NCBI RefSeq assembly: GCF_010729895.1
Contig: NZ_AP022612.1
Coordinates: forward strand, 4,154,001-4,218,000
Source of the DNA: Mycolicibacterium confluentis
GTDB taxonomy: Bacteria > Actinomycetota > Actinomycetes > Mycobacteriales > Mycobacteriaceae
Direction: 5' to 3'
Length of the DNA: 64,000 bases
The stretch's first letter is position 1. Each line of letters begins with the position of its first letter. This document shows, piece by piece, positions 51,877 through 62,635 of the stretch. The notes beneath the pieces are model-generated. The model was not told where the DNA came from and searched no databases. It worked only from the letters and a program-made list of their open reading frames with translations. Made by a program: the position numbers and the translations under genes.

Positions 51877-52260
51877 ATGCAGCTGCCGCAGTGGCTGGCC
51901 CGGTTCAACCGGCACGTGACCAACCCGATCCAGCGGATCTGGGCGGGATACGCGCCCACGATGGGGATCCTCGAACATGTGGGCCGCAGGTCCGGCCGGT
52001 TCTTTCGCACGCCCCTGACCGTGTTCTGGACCGACGACGGCGTCGCGATCCTGCTGACCTACGGACCCGACCGGGACTGGTTGAAGAACATCACCGCGGC
52101 GGGCGGTGGCACGCTCAAACGCTACGGTCGCACATTCGCGGTGACCGATCCCCAGGTGGTCACCAAGGCCGAGGCCGCCGAGCATGTGACGGGGTTCGGC
52201 CGGGTGCTGTTTCGCGTGCTGCCGTTCGACAACGGCGCCGTTCTGCTGCGCCGGGGCTGA
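51877..52260 (+). CDS. Deazaflavin-dependent nitroreductase family protein 1
   Basis: The protein has 127 residues with the Ddn/FDOR split-barrel pattern: L-E-H-V-G-R-R-S-G-R-F-F-R-T-P, then Y-G-P-D-R-D-W-L-K-N and a C-terminal A-V-L-L-R-R-G. It probably binds F420. It is about 45% like the second copy at 52529-52915 by eye. A degenerate copy of its 5' end lies at 49128-49164. Substrate unknown. Confidence 0.83.
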   Translation: MQLPQWLARFNRHVTNPIQRIWAGYAPTMGILEHVGRRSGRFFRTPLTVFWTDDGVAILLTYGPDRDWLKNITAAGGGTLKRYGRTFAVTDPQVVTKAEAAEHVTGFGRVLFRVLPFDNGAVLLRRG

Positions 52261-52528
52261 ATCCCCCGCGCGGGTGCGGGCACGCTGATCCGTTCCGTCG
52301 CGCGGGCACCTCCAGATAAACGTGCGAGCGCGGCGCGCAGGTCGTCGAGTCTGTGTCCCGCATCGAACTCCAGCAGTGCGGCCTCGGCGGTCATGCCGAC
52401 CCACAGTTGCGCGGCCCGATACGGCTGGGGCCAGCCAGTGCCGCGAAGTCGGGTTCACACAGGGGGTATTCGACAAATCAGGGTGACATACGCCCACATC
52501 TCACGCACGTCTTCAGCAGAATCGGGTG

Positions 52529-52915
52529 ATGGTCCGGTTTTCTCAACGACGCGCCGAGTTCAACCGCAGAGTCACCAACCGCCTGGTCCGGCCCCTGTCG
52601 GGATATCTCCCGATGTGGTCGATCGTCGAGCACACCGGCCGCCGCAGCGGTGCGACGTATCGCACGCCGGTGTCGATGTTCTCCACCCCCGACGGCGTGG
52701 CCGTGCTGCTCCCCTATGGGCCGCAACGGGATTGGATCAGGAACCTGGAGAGCGCGGGCGGCGGCCGGGTGAAGTTCGCGGGCCGCACGTTTGCGGTGGA
52801 TCAGCCTCGCGTGGTGCCGACGACGACGGCGCTCGCCGATCTCAAGACACCGTGGCGACAGCTGATGGCGCGTGCCGGGATCGACGACACTCTGTTGCTC
52901 AGGCGTGCCAGCTGA
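52529..52915 (+). CDS. Deazaflavin-dependent nitroreductase family protein 2
   Basis: The protein has 128 residues with the same layout as copy 1: V-E-H-T-G-R-R-S-G-A-T-Y-R-T-P, Y-G-P-Q-R-D-W-I-R-N and D-T-L-L-L-R-R. Start at ATG 52529. It overlaps the convergent PPOX gene by 17 bases. The two copies, 268 bp apart, look like an old tandem duplication. The gap between them shows no convincing gene. Confidence 0.83.
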   Translation: MVRFSQRRAEFNRRVTNRLVRPLSGYLPMWSIVEHTGRRSGATYRTPVSMFSTPDGVAVLLPYGPQRDWIRNLESAGGGRVKFAGRTFAVDQPRVVPTTTALADLKTPWRQLMARAGIDDTLLLRRAS

Positions 52916-53381
52916 GGACGTCGCCGACGCCCTGCGTCATCACGGTGCCGGGCATGACGCGCAGCCGATACGGCGCCACCCGCCAGGCCGCGAATCCCTC
53001 CGCGGTCGGTCCGTCGCGCCATTCCGGAATGATCGCGGGGTCATATCCCACCGGAGCAGGCGCGGCCTTGAACTTCTCCCACACGCGCGTGCGGCCGTCG
53101 TCGTCGAGCACCCAGGTCACGGCGCACTCGGCGCTGCAGGTGGATTGGGTCGGCGACCAGTAGTTCAGCGATACGTACGGGTGGGCCGCAATATCGGCCT
53201 CCTTGATCGGGGTGCGCCACACCGCAATCCAGCCCGTGAGCGTCGCGCCGTCCCATTCCCAGATCGGGTGCAGGACCCTGCTTCGAGGCCTGCCGTCGGC
53301 GTCGACCGTGGCCGCCGAGGCCCAGACGATCGAATGGGCCATCTGGACGAAGCTTTCGGCGGTGTCCGCCAGCGTTGCCAT
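52899..53381 (-). CDS. PPOX-class FMN-binding protein
   Basis: The protein has 160 residues with a pyridoxamine-5'-phosphate-oxidase-like split barrel (A-T-V-D-A-D-G-R-P-R-S-R-V-L-H-P-I-W-E-W and H-P-Y-V-S-L-N-Y-W). It is FMN- or F420-dependent by family, reaction unknown. It lies 8 nt after the TetR gene in a DUF2236-TetR-PPOX operon. Confidence 0.82.
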   Translation of the reverse strand: MATLADTAESFVQMAHSIVWASAATVDADGRPRSRVLHPIWEWDGATLTGWIAVWRTPIKEADIAAHPYVSLNYWSPTQSTCSAECAVTWVLDDDGRTRVWEKFKAAPAPVGYDPAIIPEWRDGPTAEGFAAWRVAPYRLRVMPGTVMTQGVGDVLSWHA

Positions 53382-53389
53382 GTCCCCCT

Positions 53390-53986
53390 TTATACGGACA
53401 CCGCGCGCAGCGCCGCGGGAAGACTGGGCAGAAAGTGCGTGGTCGCGAAGGCTCGGATGTCCTCGGCGGTCTCCAGTGGCTGCAGACTCGGCAACAGCAG
53501 CGCCATGAGCGAGTACCGCAGGATGGCATCCGCCAGCGCGGACACCGTCTGCGGGCCGACCCTTTCGGCGAATCCGACCGGGAAGATCACGTGCAGCGCA
53601 GCGACGATCCTGGCCACCGCCGCGGCGTAGTGCTGGTGGGCCAGTTCGACCGCCAGCGCCGGATCGTCGGTGATCATCCGATTGAGCACGCGGTGGTCCC
53701 GGAACTTGACGATGGCGGCCGTGAAGGCCTCGACATAGATGTTGGCCTTGGGACCGGCGCTCTTGATGTGCTCGGCGATCTCGAGGAACAGGCCCTCGTT
53801 CTCGCGGTCGATGACGGCGGCCACCAGCTCGTCCCGGCCGGCGAAGCGCCGGTAGATCGTGGTGCGGCTGACCCTCGCCCGGCGGGCGACGTCGTCGAGC
53901 GCGACCCGGCGGAAGCCGTGCCGCTCGAACTCCGCCAACGCCGCGTCGAGGATCGCGGCGGTGGCGGGATCGGATCCGCCGGCTAT
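53390..53986 (-). CDS. TetR-family repressor
   Basis: The protein has an N-terminal HTH ([21 protein letters not shown]) and a helical ligand domain. The first TetR helix ([13 protein letters not shown]) begins upstream of TTG 53938, and no ATG, GTG or TTG lies in frame before it. The only suitably placed codon is ATA 53986, overlapping the DUF2236 stop as ATAG, with AAGGGG 7 nt upstream. That gives 198 residues. TTG 53938 would cut helix 1 and lacks a ribosome site. It probably regulates its own operon. Confidence 0.82.
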   Translation of the reverse strand: MAGGSDPATAAILDAALAEFERHGFRRVALDDVARRARVSRTTIYRRFAGRDELVAAVIDRENEGLFLEIAEHIKSAGPKANIYVEAFTAAIVKFRDHRVLNRMITDDPALAVELAHQHYAAAVARIVAALHVIFPVGFAERVGPQTVSALADAILRYSLMALLLPSLQPLETAEDIRAFATTHFLPSLPAALRAVSV

Positions 53987-54849
53987 GGCGTGACCCCTTC
54001 GCGCGCGTAGGCGGCCTGCGCAAACTTGCTGTAGCGCAACGACATCGGCAGCCGATCCCAGATCGCGTTGACGGGGCGTGAGCGCCAGAACGCGGCGAAG
54101 CGCTGGTAGCGCCGCTCCTGCCGCTCGGTCCAGGGCAGGCCGAGCATCTCGCGGGCCTTGGGCGGCAAGCCTCCGGTGGTCAGGAACGCCGCGACCGGAT
54201 TGAACACCGGCGCAACGAGTTTCCAGACCAACGGCGAGACCGCCTTGGGCTTGGGGAAGCCCTTGGTCACGTAGCCGACGCCGTAGAGGGCGGTCTTGTG
54301 CGGGACGACGACGCTCTCCATCATGCGGTCCCAGTACTGCACGAACTCGGCGTAGTCGGCGGGCAGGATCCGGTCACTCACGCCGTAGCGGCGGTACCAG
54401 GTCTTGGACTCGGCGTAGATCTGCTCACGCTCGGCATAGGTCAGGCGCTTGACGAAGGTGTCGGCGAAATACAGCACCTGTTCGACGAACGTGGCGTGCG
54501 CCCAGAAGTAGGTCTCGGGGCTCAGCGCGTGGTAGCGCGAACCGTCGGGCATGTCGCCCTTGATGTCGGTGTGGAAGTCCCGCACCCGGGTGCCCGCGTT
54601 GTCCTGCTCGGACCCGTAGACGGTGTTGAAGATCGGCGGGATGGTGCGCCGCAGCCGCTCGGCGGTGTCGGAGAAGAACACCGAGTGGTCGAGCACCCCC
54701 TGGCCGAGTTCGGCGAGCATGTTCTGCAGCACCGCGGGCCGCGGTCCGATCAGAAACATGCGGTTGTCGCCGAACCACCGCCAGGTCAGCGAATGGGCGT
54801 CGAGGGGCGCGGCGTCCGACTTCGGCTCGGCATCGACCAGTTCCGTCAT
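53983..54849 (-). CDS. DUF2236 (MpaB-like) oxygenase-family protein
   Basis: The protein has 288 residues of the DUF2236 family, which includes latex-clearing-type and MpaB oxygenases with a buried heme. Typical segments are [18 protein letters not shown] and [11 protein letters not shown]. Heme binding and activity are not proven by sequence alone. Start at ATG 54849. It is the first gene of a three-gene operon with TetR and a PPOX protein, suggesting a regulated oxidative detoxification module. Confidence 0.83.
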   Translation of the reverse strand: MTELVDAEPKSDAAPLDAHSLTWRWFGDNRMFLIGPRPAVLQNMLAELGQGVLDHSVFFSDTAERLRRTIPPIFNTVYGSEQDNAGTRVRDFHTDIKGDMPDGSRYHALSPETYFWAHATFVEQVLYFADTFVKRLTYAEREQIYAESKTWYRRYGVSDRILPADYAEFVQYWDRMMESVVVPHKTALYGVGYVTKGFPKPKAVSPLVWKLVAPVFNPVAAFLTTGGLPPKAREMLGLPWTERQERRYQRFAAFWRSRPVNAIWDRLPMSLRYSKFAQAAYAREGVTP

Positions 54850-54943
54850 GGGTACAGTGTTACAGGAATTGAACTTTGTGCCAACACCCAGCTCCGAGGG
54901 TGTGGCGGAGCACACGCGATGGGCGAAAATAGGCCCACGGCCC

Positions 54944-56014
54944 TCACAGTCGGGGCGACTGCCCCACCTTCTTCTGCGCGTACAGGTTCGCGTCGGCCGA
55001 CTCCATCGCGACCCTCAGCGCCTCGGCCGGTTGCGGCGCGGCGAGCGCAACCCGCGCAGCGCCGACGCTGACCGCAAAACCCGTGGCACCGCTGACCGCC
55101 GCGCGGATCACCTGCGCCAAGTCCTCGACGGCGATCACCGCCTCTGCGGGCAGGGCCGCCGCGAACTCGTCGCCTCCGAGGCGCGCGACGACGGCGTCAG
55201 GTCCCAGCACCACGTCCAGCGACCGCGCCACGCTGACGAGCGCCGCATCTCCCCCGCCGTGCCCGACGGTGTCGTTGATGAGCTTGAAGTCATCGACGTC
55301 GAGCAGTACCACGACGACCTCCACCCCGGACGCGATGAGTCGATGCGCACGCTGTTCGAAGGCCCGCCGGTTCCCGATCCCTGTCAGGGAGTCGGTGGTC
55401 GCCGAGGCGAAAGTGCGCGCGATGCTCTGCCGGACATCGGCGGTGTACAGGGCGTGCAGGGCCACGGTGCCGTTCACCGCGAGCAGAGCGGTCGCGACTC
55501 GTGCGATCGTTCCCGCGACGTCGTGGTCGCCCGACCGGATCATCACGACGCCGATCGCGACGACGACGGCACTGGTGAACACCACGTGGACCGCGCAGGC
55601 GACTGGGCGCACGAAGTGGGATGCGTACGCGCCGACCACGCCGAAAAGCAGCGTGCCGAACAATGCGTACTCGGCATCGGAATATGTCAACACCGACGCC
55701 GTGATGGCCAGGTCGGCGTAGGCGACGAAGAGCAGGGGCCCGTGCCGCCACCTGCTCCGATTGGACCACCACACCGCGCCCAGATGCACGCGGCTCATCG
55801 CCACCGACACCGGGACCACCGTCGCGCAGAGAAGTACCGCGATGATGCTCGCGGTACGCGTGGCGGGACCGTCGGCGGCGTACACCGAGACCATGCCGAC
55901 GGCGCCGAACACCAGAACGAACGCCGAGATGGCATACCGGAAGACACGCTCGCGAATCAGGAGATCCGCGAGCACCTCCCGCTGCTGACTGCGTGTGCGA
56001 AAGTCGTCGCGCAC
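54944..56014 (-). CDS. Membrane diguanylate cyclase (GGDEF)
   Basis: The protein has 356 residues: six membrane helices in the first 190, then a GGDEF domain with an intact active-site loop (G-G-D-E-F, residues 280-284). The Arg of the usual R-x-x-D inhibitory site nine residues before it is replaced (L-G-P-D), so product feedback may be lost. It would make cyclic di-GMP from GTP. No EAL domain is present. It follows copA's stop by 34 nt on the same strand but could be separately transcribed. Confidence 0.9.
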   Translation of the reverse strand: MRDDFRTRSQQREVLADLLIRERVFRYAISAFVLVFGAVGMVSVYAADGPATRTASIIAVLLCATVVPVSVAMSRVHLGAVWWSNRSRWRHGPLLFVAYADLAITASVLTYSDAEYALFGTLLFGVVGAYASHFVRPVACAVHVVFTSAVVVAIGVVMIRSGDHDVAGTIARVATALLAVNGTVALHALYTADVRQSIARTFASATTDSLTGIGNRRAFEQRAHRLIASGVEVVVVLLDVDDFKLINDTVGHGGGDAALVSVARSLDVVLGPDAVVARLGGDEFAAALPAEAVIAVEDLAQVIRAAVSGATGFAVSVGAARVALAAPQPAEALRVAMESADANLYAQKKVGQSPRL

Positions 56015-56048
56015 GGTCAGGAGCTTAGCGTTGAATCCCCGTTCAGTG

Positions 56049-58169
<2,121 letters not shown>

Positions 58170-58177
58170 GACGGCCA

Positions 58178-58198
58178 ATATACCCCTATGGGGTATAT
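58178..58198. promoter_or_regulatory. Copper-responsive operator (RicR/CsoR type)
   Basis: ATATACCCC and GGGGTATAT are perfect 9-bp arms around TAT. The core fits TACCC-N5-GGGTA, the mycobacterial RicR box. On the minus strand TATATT (58182-58177) is the -10 of the copper ATPase gene, and the operator overlaps the last codons of the upstream membrane gene. Copper would relieve repression. Confidence 0.8.
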
Positions 58199-58458
58199 GC
58201 GCGGGGGGCTACCGAATACGCCCGGACTCGACGCAGCCGAGCTGTGCCCAGCACCGCCATCACACCGGCGACGGTGGCCGCGATCAGCGCCAGCAGCAGC
58301 AGCGGCGGAGAGAACGCGACCGACGTGGTGCTCGGCTCCCCCTCCATCACGGGAGCGACCTGCACGAACGACCGCGCCGCAAGCCAGCTGAGCACGCAGC
58401 CCACCGCGGCGACTGCGGCCACCACCAGTTCGAGGCGTCCGCGACGCTGCGGGGTCAC
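58186..58458 (-). CDS. Small membrane protein (Rv0514-like)
   Basis: The protein has 90 residues with two membrane helices (about 10-32 and 52-74) and a basic C-terminal tail. Its GTG start overlaps the upstream gene's stop (GTGA). Its stop codon lies inside the copper operator of the next gene. Position after hemB agrees with Rv0514. Function unknown. Confidence 0.78.
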   Translation of the reverse strand: MTPQRRGRLELVVAAVAAVGCVLSWLAARSFVQVAPVMEGEPSTTSVAFSPPLLLLALIAATVAGVMAVLGTARLRRVRAYSVAPRAYTP

Positions 58459-59072
58459 GGTTTACCGCTGGGTTCGGCGCGCTCTTCGACCAACGGCGTC
58501 AACGCCATGCGCAGGCCCTTGTGGTTGCGGGCCCACGCCTGGGCGGTGCGCCCACCGGTCAACCGCAGGCCGATCCCGGTCCTGCCGCGCGGGACACCGG
58601 TCAGTTCACCCAGTGCACGGGAGGCCTGCCACTTCTCGACCGTCGCGCGGTCGGTGTCCGGTTCCTGCGGTTCGGGTTCGGCCTTCTCGGCCAGATCGGC
58701 GGCATCGATGCCGGCCTGCCGCAGCGCGCGGTTGGTCAGGGCGTTGTTCTTCGCCACGATCCGGCCGTCGTAATGCCTGCGCCCGGTCACCTTGGGCGCC
58801 GGGTAGACCTTGACGATCTCATCGACGTTGACGGTCTGCGTGCCCTGCCGCAGGTGCGTCCGGGTCAACTCGACCGAGGTGTGGATCCGGGCGGCCTTGA
58901 CCTGCAGCGCGACGAACCCCGACACCAGCACCAGGAAGGCGATCGGGACCACCCACTGCACGCCATTGCCGCTGGACAACTGCACCATCATCATCGCGAC
59001 CGCGGACGCCGGACCGGCCAGCACCCAATACCAGCTGGCGCCCGGCTCGGAGAACAGTGGCTGGTCATCCAT
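58455..59072 (-). CDS. Membrane protein (Rv0513-like, DUF3093-type)
   Basis: The protein has 205 residues with two N-terminal membrane helices (about 17-35 and 42-62) followed by a soluble region with an H-T-S-V-E-L-T-R-T-H-L-R segment and acidic linker. The layout is that of the DUF3093 group, but I am not certain. ATG 59072 shares a base with the upstream stop. Adjacent to the hem genes as Rv0513 is. Function unknown. Confidence 0.75.
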   Translation of the reverse strand: MDDQPLFSEPGASWYWVLAGPASAVAMMMVQLSSGNGVQWVVPIAFLVLVSGFVALQVKAARIHTSVELTRTHLRQGTQTVNVDEIVKVYPAPKVTGRRHYDGRIVAKNNALTNRALRQAGIDAADLAEKAEPEPQEPDTDRATVEKWQASRALGELTGVPRGRTGIGLRLTGGRTAQAWARNHKGLRMALTPLVEERAEPSGKP

Positions 59073-59530
59073 CAACGTGCTCCCTCATCGCGTGCGCCCG
59101 CCCCGAACCACTCCGCGGCCGCGGGCCTGGTCAACGACACCGCCGAGCCCATCACGAGGACCAGCGCCAGCAACGCCACCAGATGCACCCCGGCAATCAC
59201 CGCCAGCAGCCCGATCAACACCACGGCCGCGATGCTCAGCGCGATCGCCGAGCGCCGGAACCGGGCATCGCCCGAGCGCATGCGGCCCGCCACATACGCC
59301 AGGCTCACGCCCACCACGACGCAGAACACCCCGGCGGCGCGGTGCAGGGTCAGATAGTCGCGCACCGTGTCGTCGGACACCGACTCTGCGGCGACGGCGC
59401 GGACGGAGTCGAAGTTGGTGGCCAGAGCGATCATGCCGCCGAACATCAGCAGGACGGCGCCGAGCACCAGGAGCCAGAAGGCGATGTCGACAATGCGGGG
59501 CCGGGCAGAAGGCGAAACTGGATCAGTCAT
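59072..59530 (-). CDS. Four-helix membrane protein
   Basis: The protein has 152 residues and four hydrophobic segments (about 18-40, 65-82, 95-115 and 118-140). It ends with acidic/basic residues. It lies in the run of small membrane genes after hemB; the next gene's ATG shares its last base. No family assigned. Confidence 0.78.
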   Translation of the reverse strand: MTDPVSPSARPRIVDIAFWLLVLGAVLLMFGGMIALATNFDSVRAVAAESVSDDTVRDYLTLHRAAGVFCVVVGVSLAYVAGRMRSGDARFRRSAIALSIAAVVLIGLLAVIAGVHLVALLALVLVMGSAVSLTRPAAAEWFGAGARDEGAR

Positions 59531-59549
59531 CGACGAGCCAGCCTAGCCG

Positions 59550-59972
59550 TCACCTGGTGAAGTACGCGTGCGCCTCCGGGCGGTGCAGCAGATAGATGCC
59601 ACCTGCGACCAGGACCGCACCGAAGATGCCGGTCACCGCGTAGATCACCGCGCCTGCCTCCGACCGCTCACCGGCGAAAAGATTGAACAGGACATTGACG
59701 ATCGAGGCGAGGCCGCCCGCGGTGAGAACGGTCCTGGCCCACCGATACCCCGAGCGCATCAGGATCAGGAACGTGACCACGACCGCGACCAGGATCACCG
59801 CGACGAACACCGAGAAGGCCACCACGACGGGCACGCTCGCCCTGCTGGTGACCGCGTCGGTCAGGTAGCCGACGATCAGAAGTGGCAGCGCCACGACCCA
59901 CAGCCAGAAACCCGTGACGACGTCCTCGGGCCGCTGCTGCGGGTTCCGCGCCGGCGGCACAGGTGCGGTCAC
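59550..59972 (-). CDS. Four-helix membrane protein after hemB
   Basis: The protein has 140 residues from GTG 59972 (V-T-A-P-V-P), overlapping the hemB stop as GTGA. Four membrane helices (about 20-40, 48-75, 80-100 and 110-132). Translational coupling to hemB suggests co-expression. No family assigned. Confidence 0.8.
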   Translation of the reverse strand: MTAPVPPARNPQQRPEDVVTGFWLWVVALPLLIVGYLTDAVTSRASVPVVVAFSVFVAVILVAVVVTFLILMRSGYRWARTVLTAGGLASIVNVLFNLFAGERSEAGAVIYAVTGIFGAVLVAGGIYLLHRPEAHAYFTR

Positions 59973-60949
59973 GCGAGCCAGGTGGCGGCCTGCACCGCGA
60001 AGTACGTCAACACGAAGTCCGCGCCCGCGCGGCGAATGCCGACCAGGGACTCCAGTGCGGCGGCGGGACCATCCACCCATCCGTTGGCGGCGGCGGCCGC
60101 GATCATCGAGTACTCGCCGGACACCTGGTAGGCGGCCACCGGCACCGGCGAGACCTCGGCCGCGGCGCGCACGATGTCCAGATACGACATCGCGGGTTTG
60201 ACCATCACCATGTCGGCGCCCTCGGCGATGTCGAGTTCGATCTCGCGGACGGCCTCGCGCGCATTGCCGGCGTCCTGTTGGTAGGTGCGGCGGTCGCCGG
60301 TGAGGCTGGAGGCGACGGCCTCGCGGAACGGACCGTAGAACGCCGACGCAAACTTCGAGGCGTACGCCAGGATCGCCACTCCCGCGTGCCCTGCGGCGTC
60401 CAGACCCTCGCGGATGGCCGCGACCTGACCGTCCATCATGCCGCTGGGCCCCACCACGTGCGCACCCGAATTGGCCTGGGCCACAGCCAACTTCACATAC
60501 TGAACGTTGGTGGCGTCATTGTCGACACGGCCCCGGTCGTCCAGAACGCCGCAGTGCCCGTGGTCGGTGAACTCGTCCAGGCACGTGTCGGCCATCAGCA
60601 CGGTCGAATCGCCCAGATCCTTGGCCAGGTCCCGCAGCGCGACGTTGAGGATGCCGTCCGGGTCGACGCCCGCCGACCCCAGCGGATCCTTGTCGGCCTC
60701 GCGGGGCACGCCGAACAGCATCAGGCCACCCACGCCCGCGGCCACGGCCTCGGCGGCCGCGGCCCGCAGGGACTCCCGGGTGTGCTGCACGACGCCGGGC
60801 ATCGACGCGATCTCGCGCGGTTCGTCGATGCCGTCGGCGACGAACATCGGCAGCACCAGATGTCGTGGCTCCAGCGAGGTCTCGGCGACCAGGCGACGCA
60901 TGGCGGGCGTGGTGCGCAGACGCCGGGGACGAATGCTGGGATGGCTCAT
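59969..60949 (-). CDS. hemB: HemB, porphobilinogen synthase
   Basis: The protein has 326 residues. It condenses two 5-aminolevulinate molecules to porphobilinogen. The two active-site lysines lie in Y-A-S-K-F-A-S-A-F-Y-G-P-F and M-V-K-P-A-M-S-Y-L. The metal site reads D-T-C-L-D-E-F-T-D-H-G-H-C-G, with two of the three zinc cysteines of animal/E. coli enzymes and Asp at the other. It follows hemD by 12 nt and precedes four membrane genes. Confidence 0.95.
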   Translation of the reverse strand: MSHPSIRPRRLRTTPAMRRLVAETSLEPRHLVLPMFVADGIDEPREIASMPGVVQHTRESLRAAAAEAVAAGVGGLMLFGVPREADKDPLGSAGVDPDGILNVALRDLAKDLGDSTVLMADTCLDEFTDHGHCGVLDDRGRVDNDATNVQYVKLAVAQANSGAHVVGPSGMMDGQVAAIREGLDAAGHAGVAILAYASKFASAFYGPFREAVASSLTGDRRTYQQDAGNAREAVREIELDIAEGADMVMVKPAMSYLDIVRAAAEVSPVPVAAYQVSGEYSMIAAAAANGWVDGPAAALESLVGIRRAGADFVLTYFAVQAATWLA

Positions 60950-60961
60950 GGGTTCTGGACC

Positions 60962-62611
60962 CTAGCGCCGACGGCTCTTCTTGCGCGGCGGAGGCAGCGC
61001 ACCCTCGGCGCGCAGCCGGGCCGCGTGTTCAGCCAGCGCCTCGACCAGCGGTCCGACGGCAGCCGTCTCGGGCTGGACGTCGACGCGCAGACCGAACTCG
61101 GCAGCGGTCTCGGCGGTCTTGGGCCCGATGCACGCGACGATGGTCCGGGCGTGCGGCTTGCCCGCGATCCCGACCAGGTTGCGCACCGTCGAACTCGACG
61201 TGAAGCACACGGCGTCGAAGCCGCCGGTCTTGATCATCTCGCGGGTGTGCGCTGGCGGCGGTGCCGCACGCACCGTGCGGTAGGCCGTGACGTCCTCGAT
61301 CTCCCAGCCGCGTTCGCGCAGACCCTCGGCCAGTGTCTCGGTGGCGATGTCGGCCCGCGGCAGCAGCACGCGGTTGACCGGATCGAAGATCTCGTCGTAC
61401 GGCGGGAACTCGTCGAGCAGGCCCAGGGAGGACTGCTCACCGGCGGGCACCAGTTCGGGGCTGATGCCGAACGCGCGGACCCGATCCGCGGTGGCCTCGC
61501 CCACGCAGGCAATCTTCACACCCGAGAACGCGCGCGCGTCCAGACCGAACTCGCCGAACTTCTCCCACACCGCACGGACGGCGTTGGTCGAGGTGAACAC
61601 GACCCACTGGTAGCGGCCGTCCACCAGACCCTTGACCGCACGCTCCATCTGGGCGGGGCTGCGCGGAGGCTCGACGGCGATCGTGGGCACCTCGATCGGC
61701 AGGGCGCCGTGGGTGACCAGCTTGTCGCTCATCTCGCCGGCCTGATCCTTGGTGCGCGGCACGAGCACGGTCCAGCCGTACAGCGCGCGACTCTCCCACC
61801 AGTTCAGCTTGGCGCGGTGGGTCACGGTGCGGCCGATGGTGACGACCAGCGGACCGGTCAGCGGACCGGCGGGGTCGCTGGCGCCGATCGCGGCGCGGTC
61901 GGTCAGCTCGGCCAGCGTGGCCTCGACGCTGCGCTGTGCACACGTGGTGCCCTGCGCGGTCACGACACACTGCGTGGTCTCGACGAGCCCGTGCTCAATG
62001 AGCGTGCGGGCCGAGTCGGCGAGGTGCTGCGGCGTGGCGTGCAGGATCAGCGGGCCAGGTGCGGCCGCCAGGGCGGCCCAGTCCACGTCCCCGCGGACGT
62101 CGGCCACGGTGTGCGACGAGCCGAGCGGCAGACCGGCGTAGGTAGGCACGGCCGTCGACGCGGGCAGGCCCGGGGCGATCTCGAACACCATGCCGGCCTT
62201 GGCGACGGCCTGGACCTCGGCGAGCACCGAATCCACCGACAGCGGATCGCCGGCCACCAGACGCACCACGTCGACGCCGAGCTTGGCCTCATGCGTCAGG
62301 GTCTTGGCCACCTCAGCCGGATCACCGAGCGCGGGCCGGATGTCCGGGCCCTGCTGCACGGTCACCGCTGCGGGCTCGGCCGGGGCCGAGTCGCCGTCGC
62401 CGGTGGCCTTGGGTGCGGGAGCCGGTCCGGACGTCGGCGGCAGCTCCGATCCCGCCAGCGCCAACACGGGCTCCGGAACGTCGGGGTCGGTGAAGACCAG
62501 GGCAGCGTTGGCCAACACCACCCGCGCGCGCGTCGTCAGCAGACCCGGATCACCCGGTCCCGAACCGACGAACATGATGCGCCCCGGCTTCGGCTTACGC
62601 CCTCGAGTCAT
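60962..62611 (-). CDS. hemD: Fused uroporphyrinogen-III methyltransferase-like/synthase (HemD)
   Basis: The protein has 549 residues. The N-terminal half resembles SAM-dependent uroporphyrinogen methyltransferase (V-G-S-G-P-G-D-P-G-L-L-T), but its later motifs are altered (R-L-V-A-G-D-P for R-L-K-G-G-D-P), so methylation is uncertain. The C-terminal half is uroporphyrinogen-III synthase (V-F-T-S-T-N-A-V-R-A-V and C-F-T-S-S-S-T-V), and the protein ends with basic R-K-K-S-R-R-R. It matches Rv0511. ATG 62611 is the start. Confidence 0.93.
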   Translation of the reverse strand: MTRGRKPKPGRIMFVGSGPGDPGLLTTRARVVLANAALVFTDPDVPEPVLALAGSELPPTSGPAPAPKATGDGDSAPAEPAAVTVQQGPDIRPALGDPAEVAKTLTHEAKLGVDVVRLVAGDPLSVDSVLAEVQAVAKAGMVFEIAPGLPASTAVPTYAGLPLGSSHTVADVRGDVDWAALAAAPGPLILHATPQHLADSARTLIEHGLVETTQCVVTAQGTTCAQRSVEATLAELTDRAAIGASDPAGPLTGPLVVTIGRTVTHRAKLNWWESRALYGWTVLVPRTKDQAGEMSDKLVTHGALPIEVPTIAVEPPRSPAQMERAVKGLVDGRYQWVVFTSTNAVRAVWEKFGEFGLDARAFSGVKIACVGEATADRVRAFGISPELVPAGEQSSLGLLDEFPPYDEIFDPVNRVLLPRADIATETLAEGLRERGWEIEDVTAYRTVRAAPPPAHTREMIKTGGFDAVCFTSSSTVRNLVGIAGKPHARTIVACIGPKTAETAAEFGLRVDVQPETAAVGPLVEALAEHAARLRAEGALPPPRKKSRRR

Positions 62612-62635
62612 CTTCAACTCCTGCCTTCGCCTGTA

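Noticed and set aside
52261..52528. A minus-strand frame between the two nitroreductase genes as a gene
   Set aside because: No ribosome site, biased composition and overlap with the end of the first nitroreductase; nothing else supports coding.
54850..54900. GTA-N6-TAC in GGTACAGTGTTACAGG as a TetR operator before the DUF2236 gene
   Set aside because: Only three base pairs are symmetric; too weak to list as a site, though the position would suit the TetR gene in the operon.
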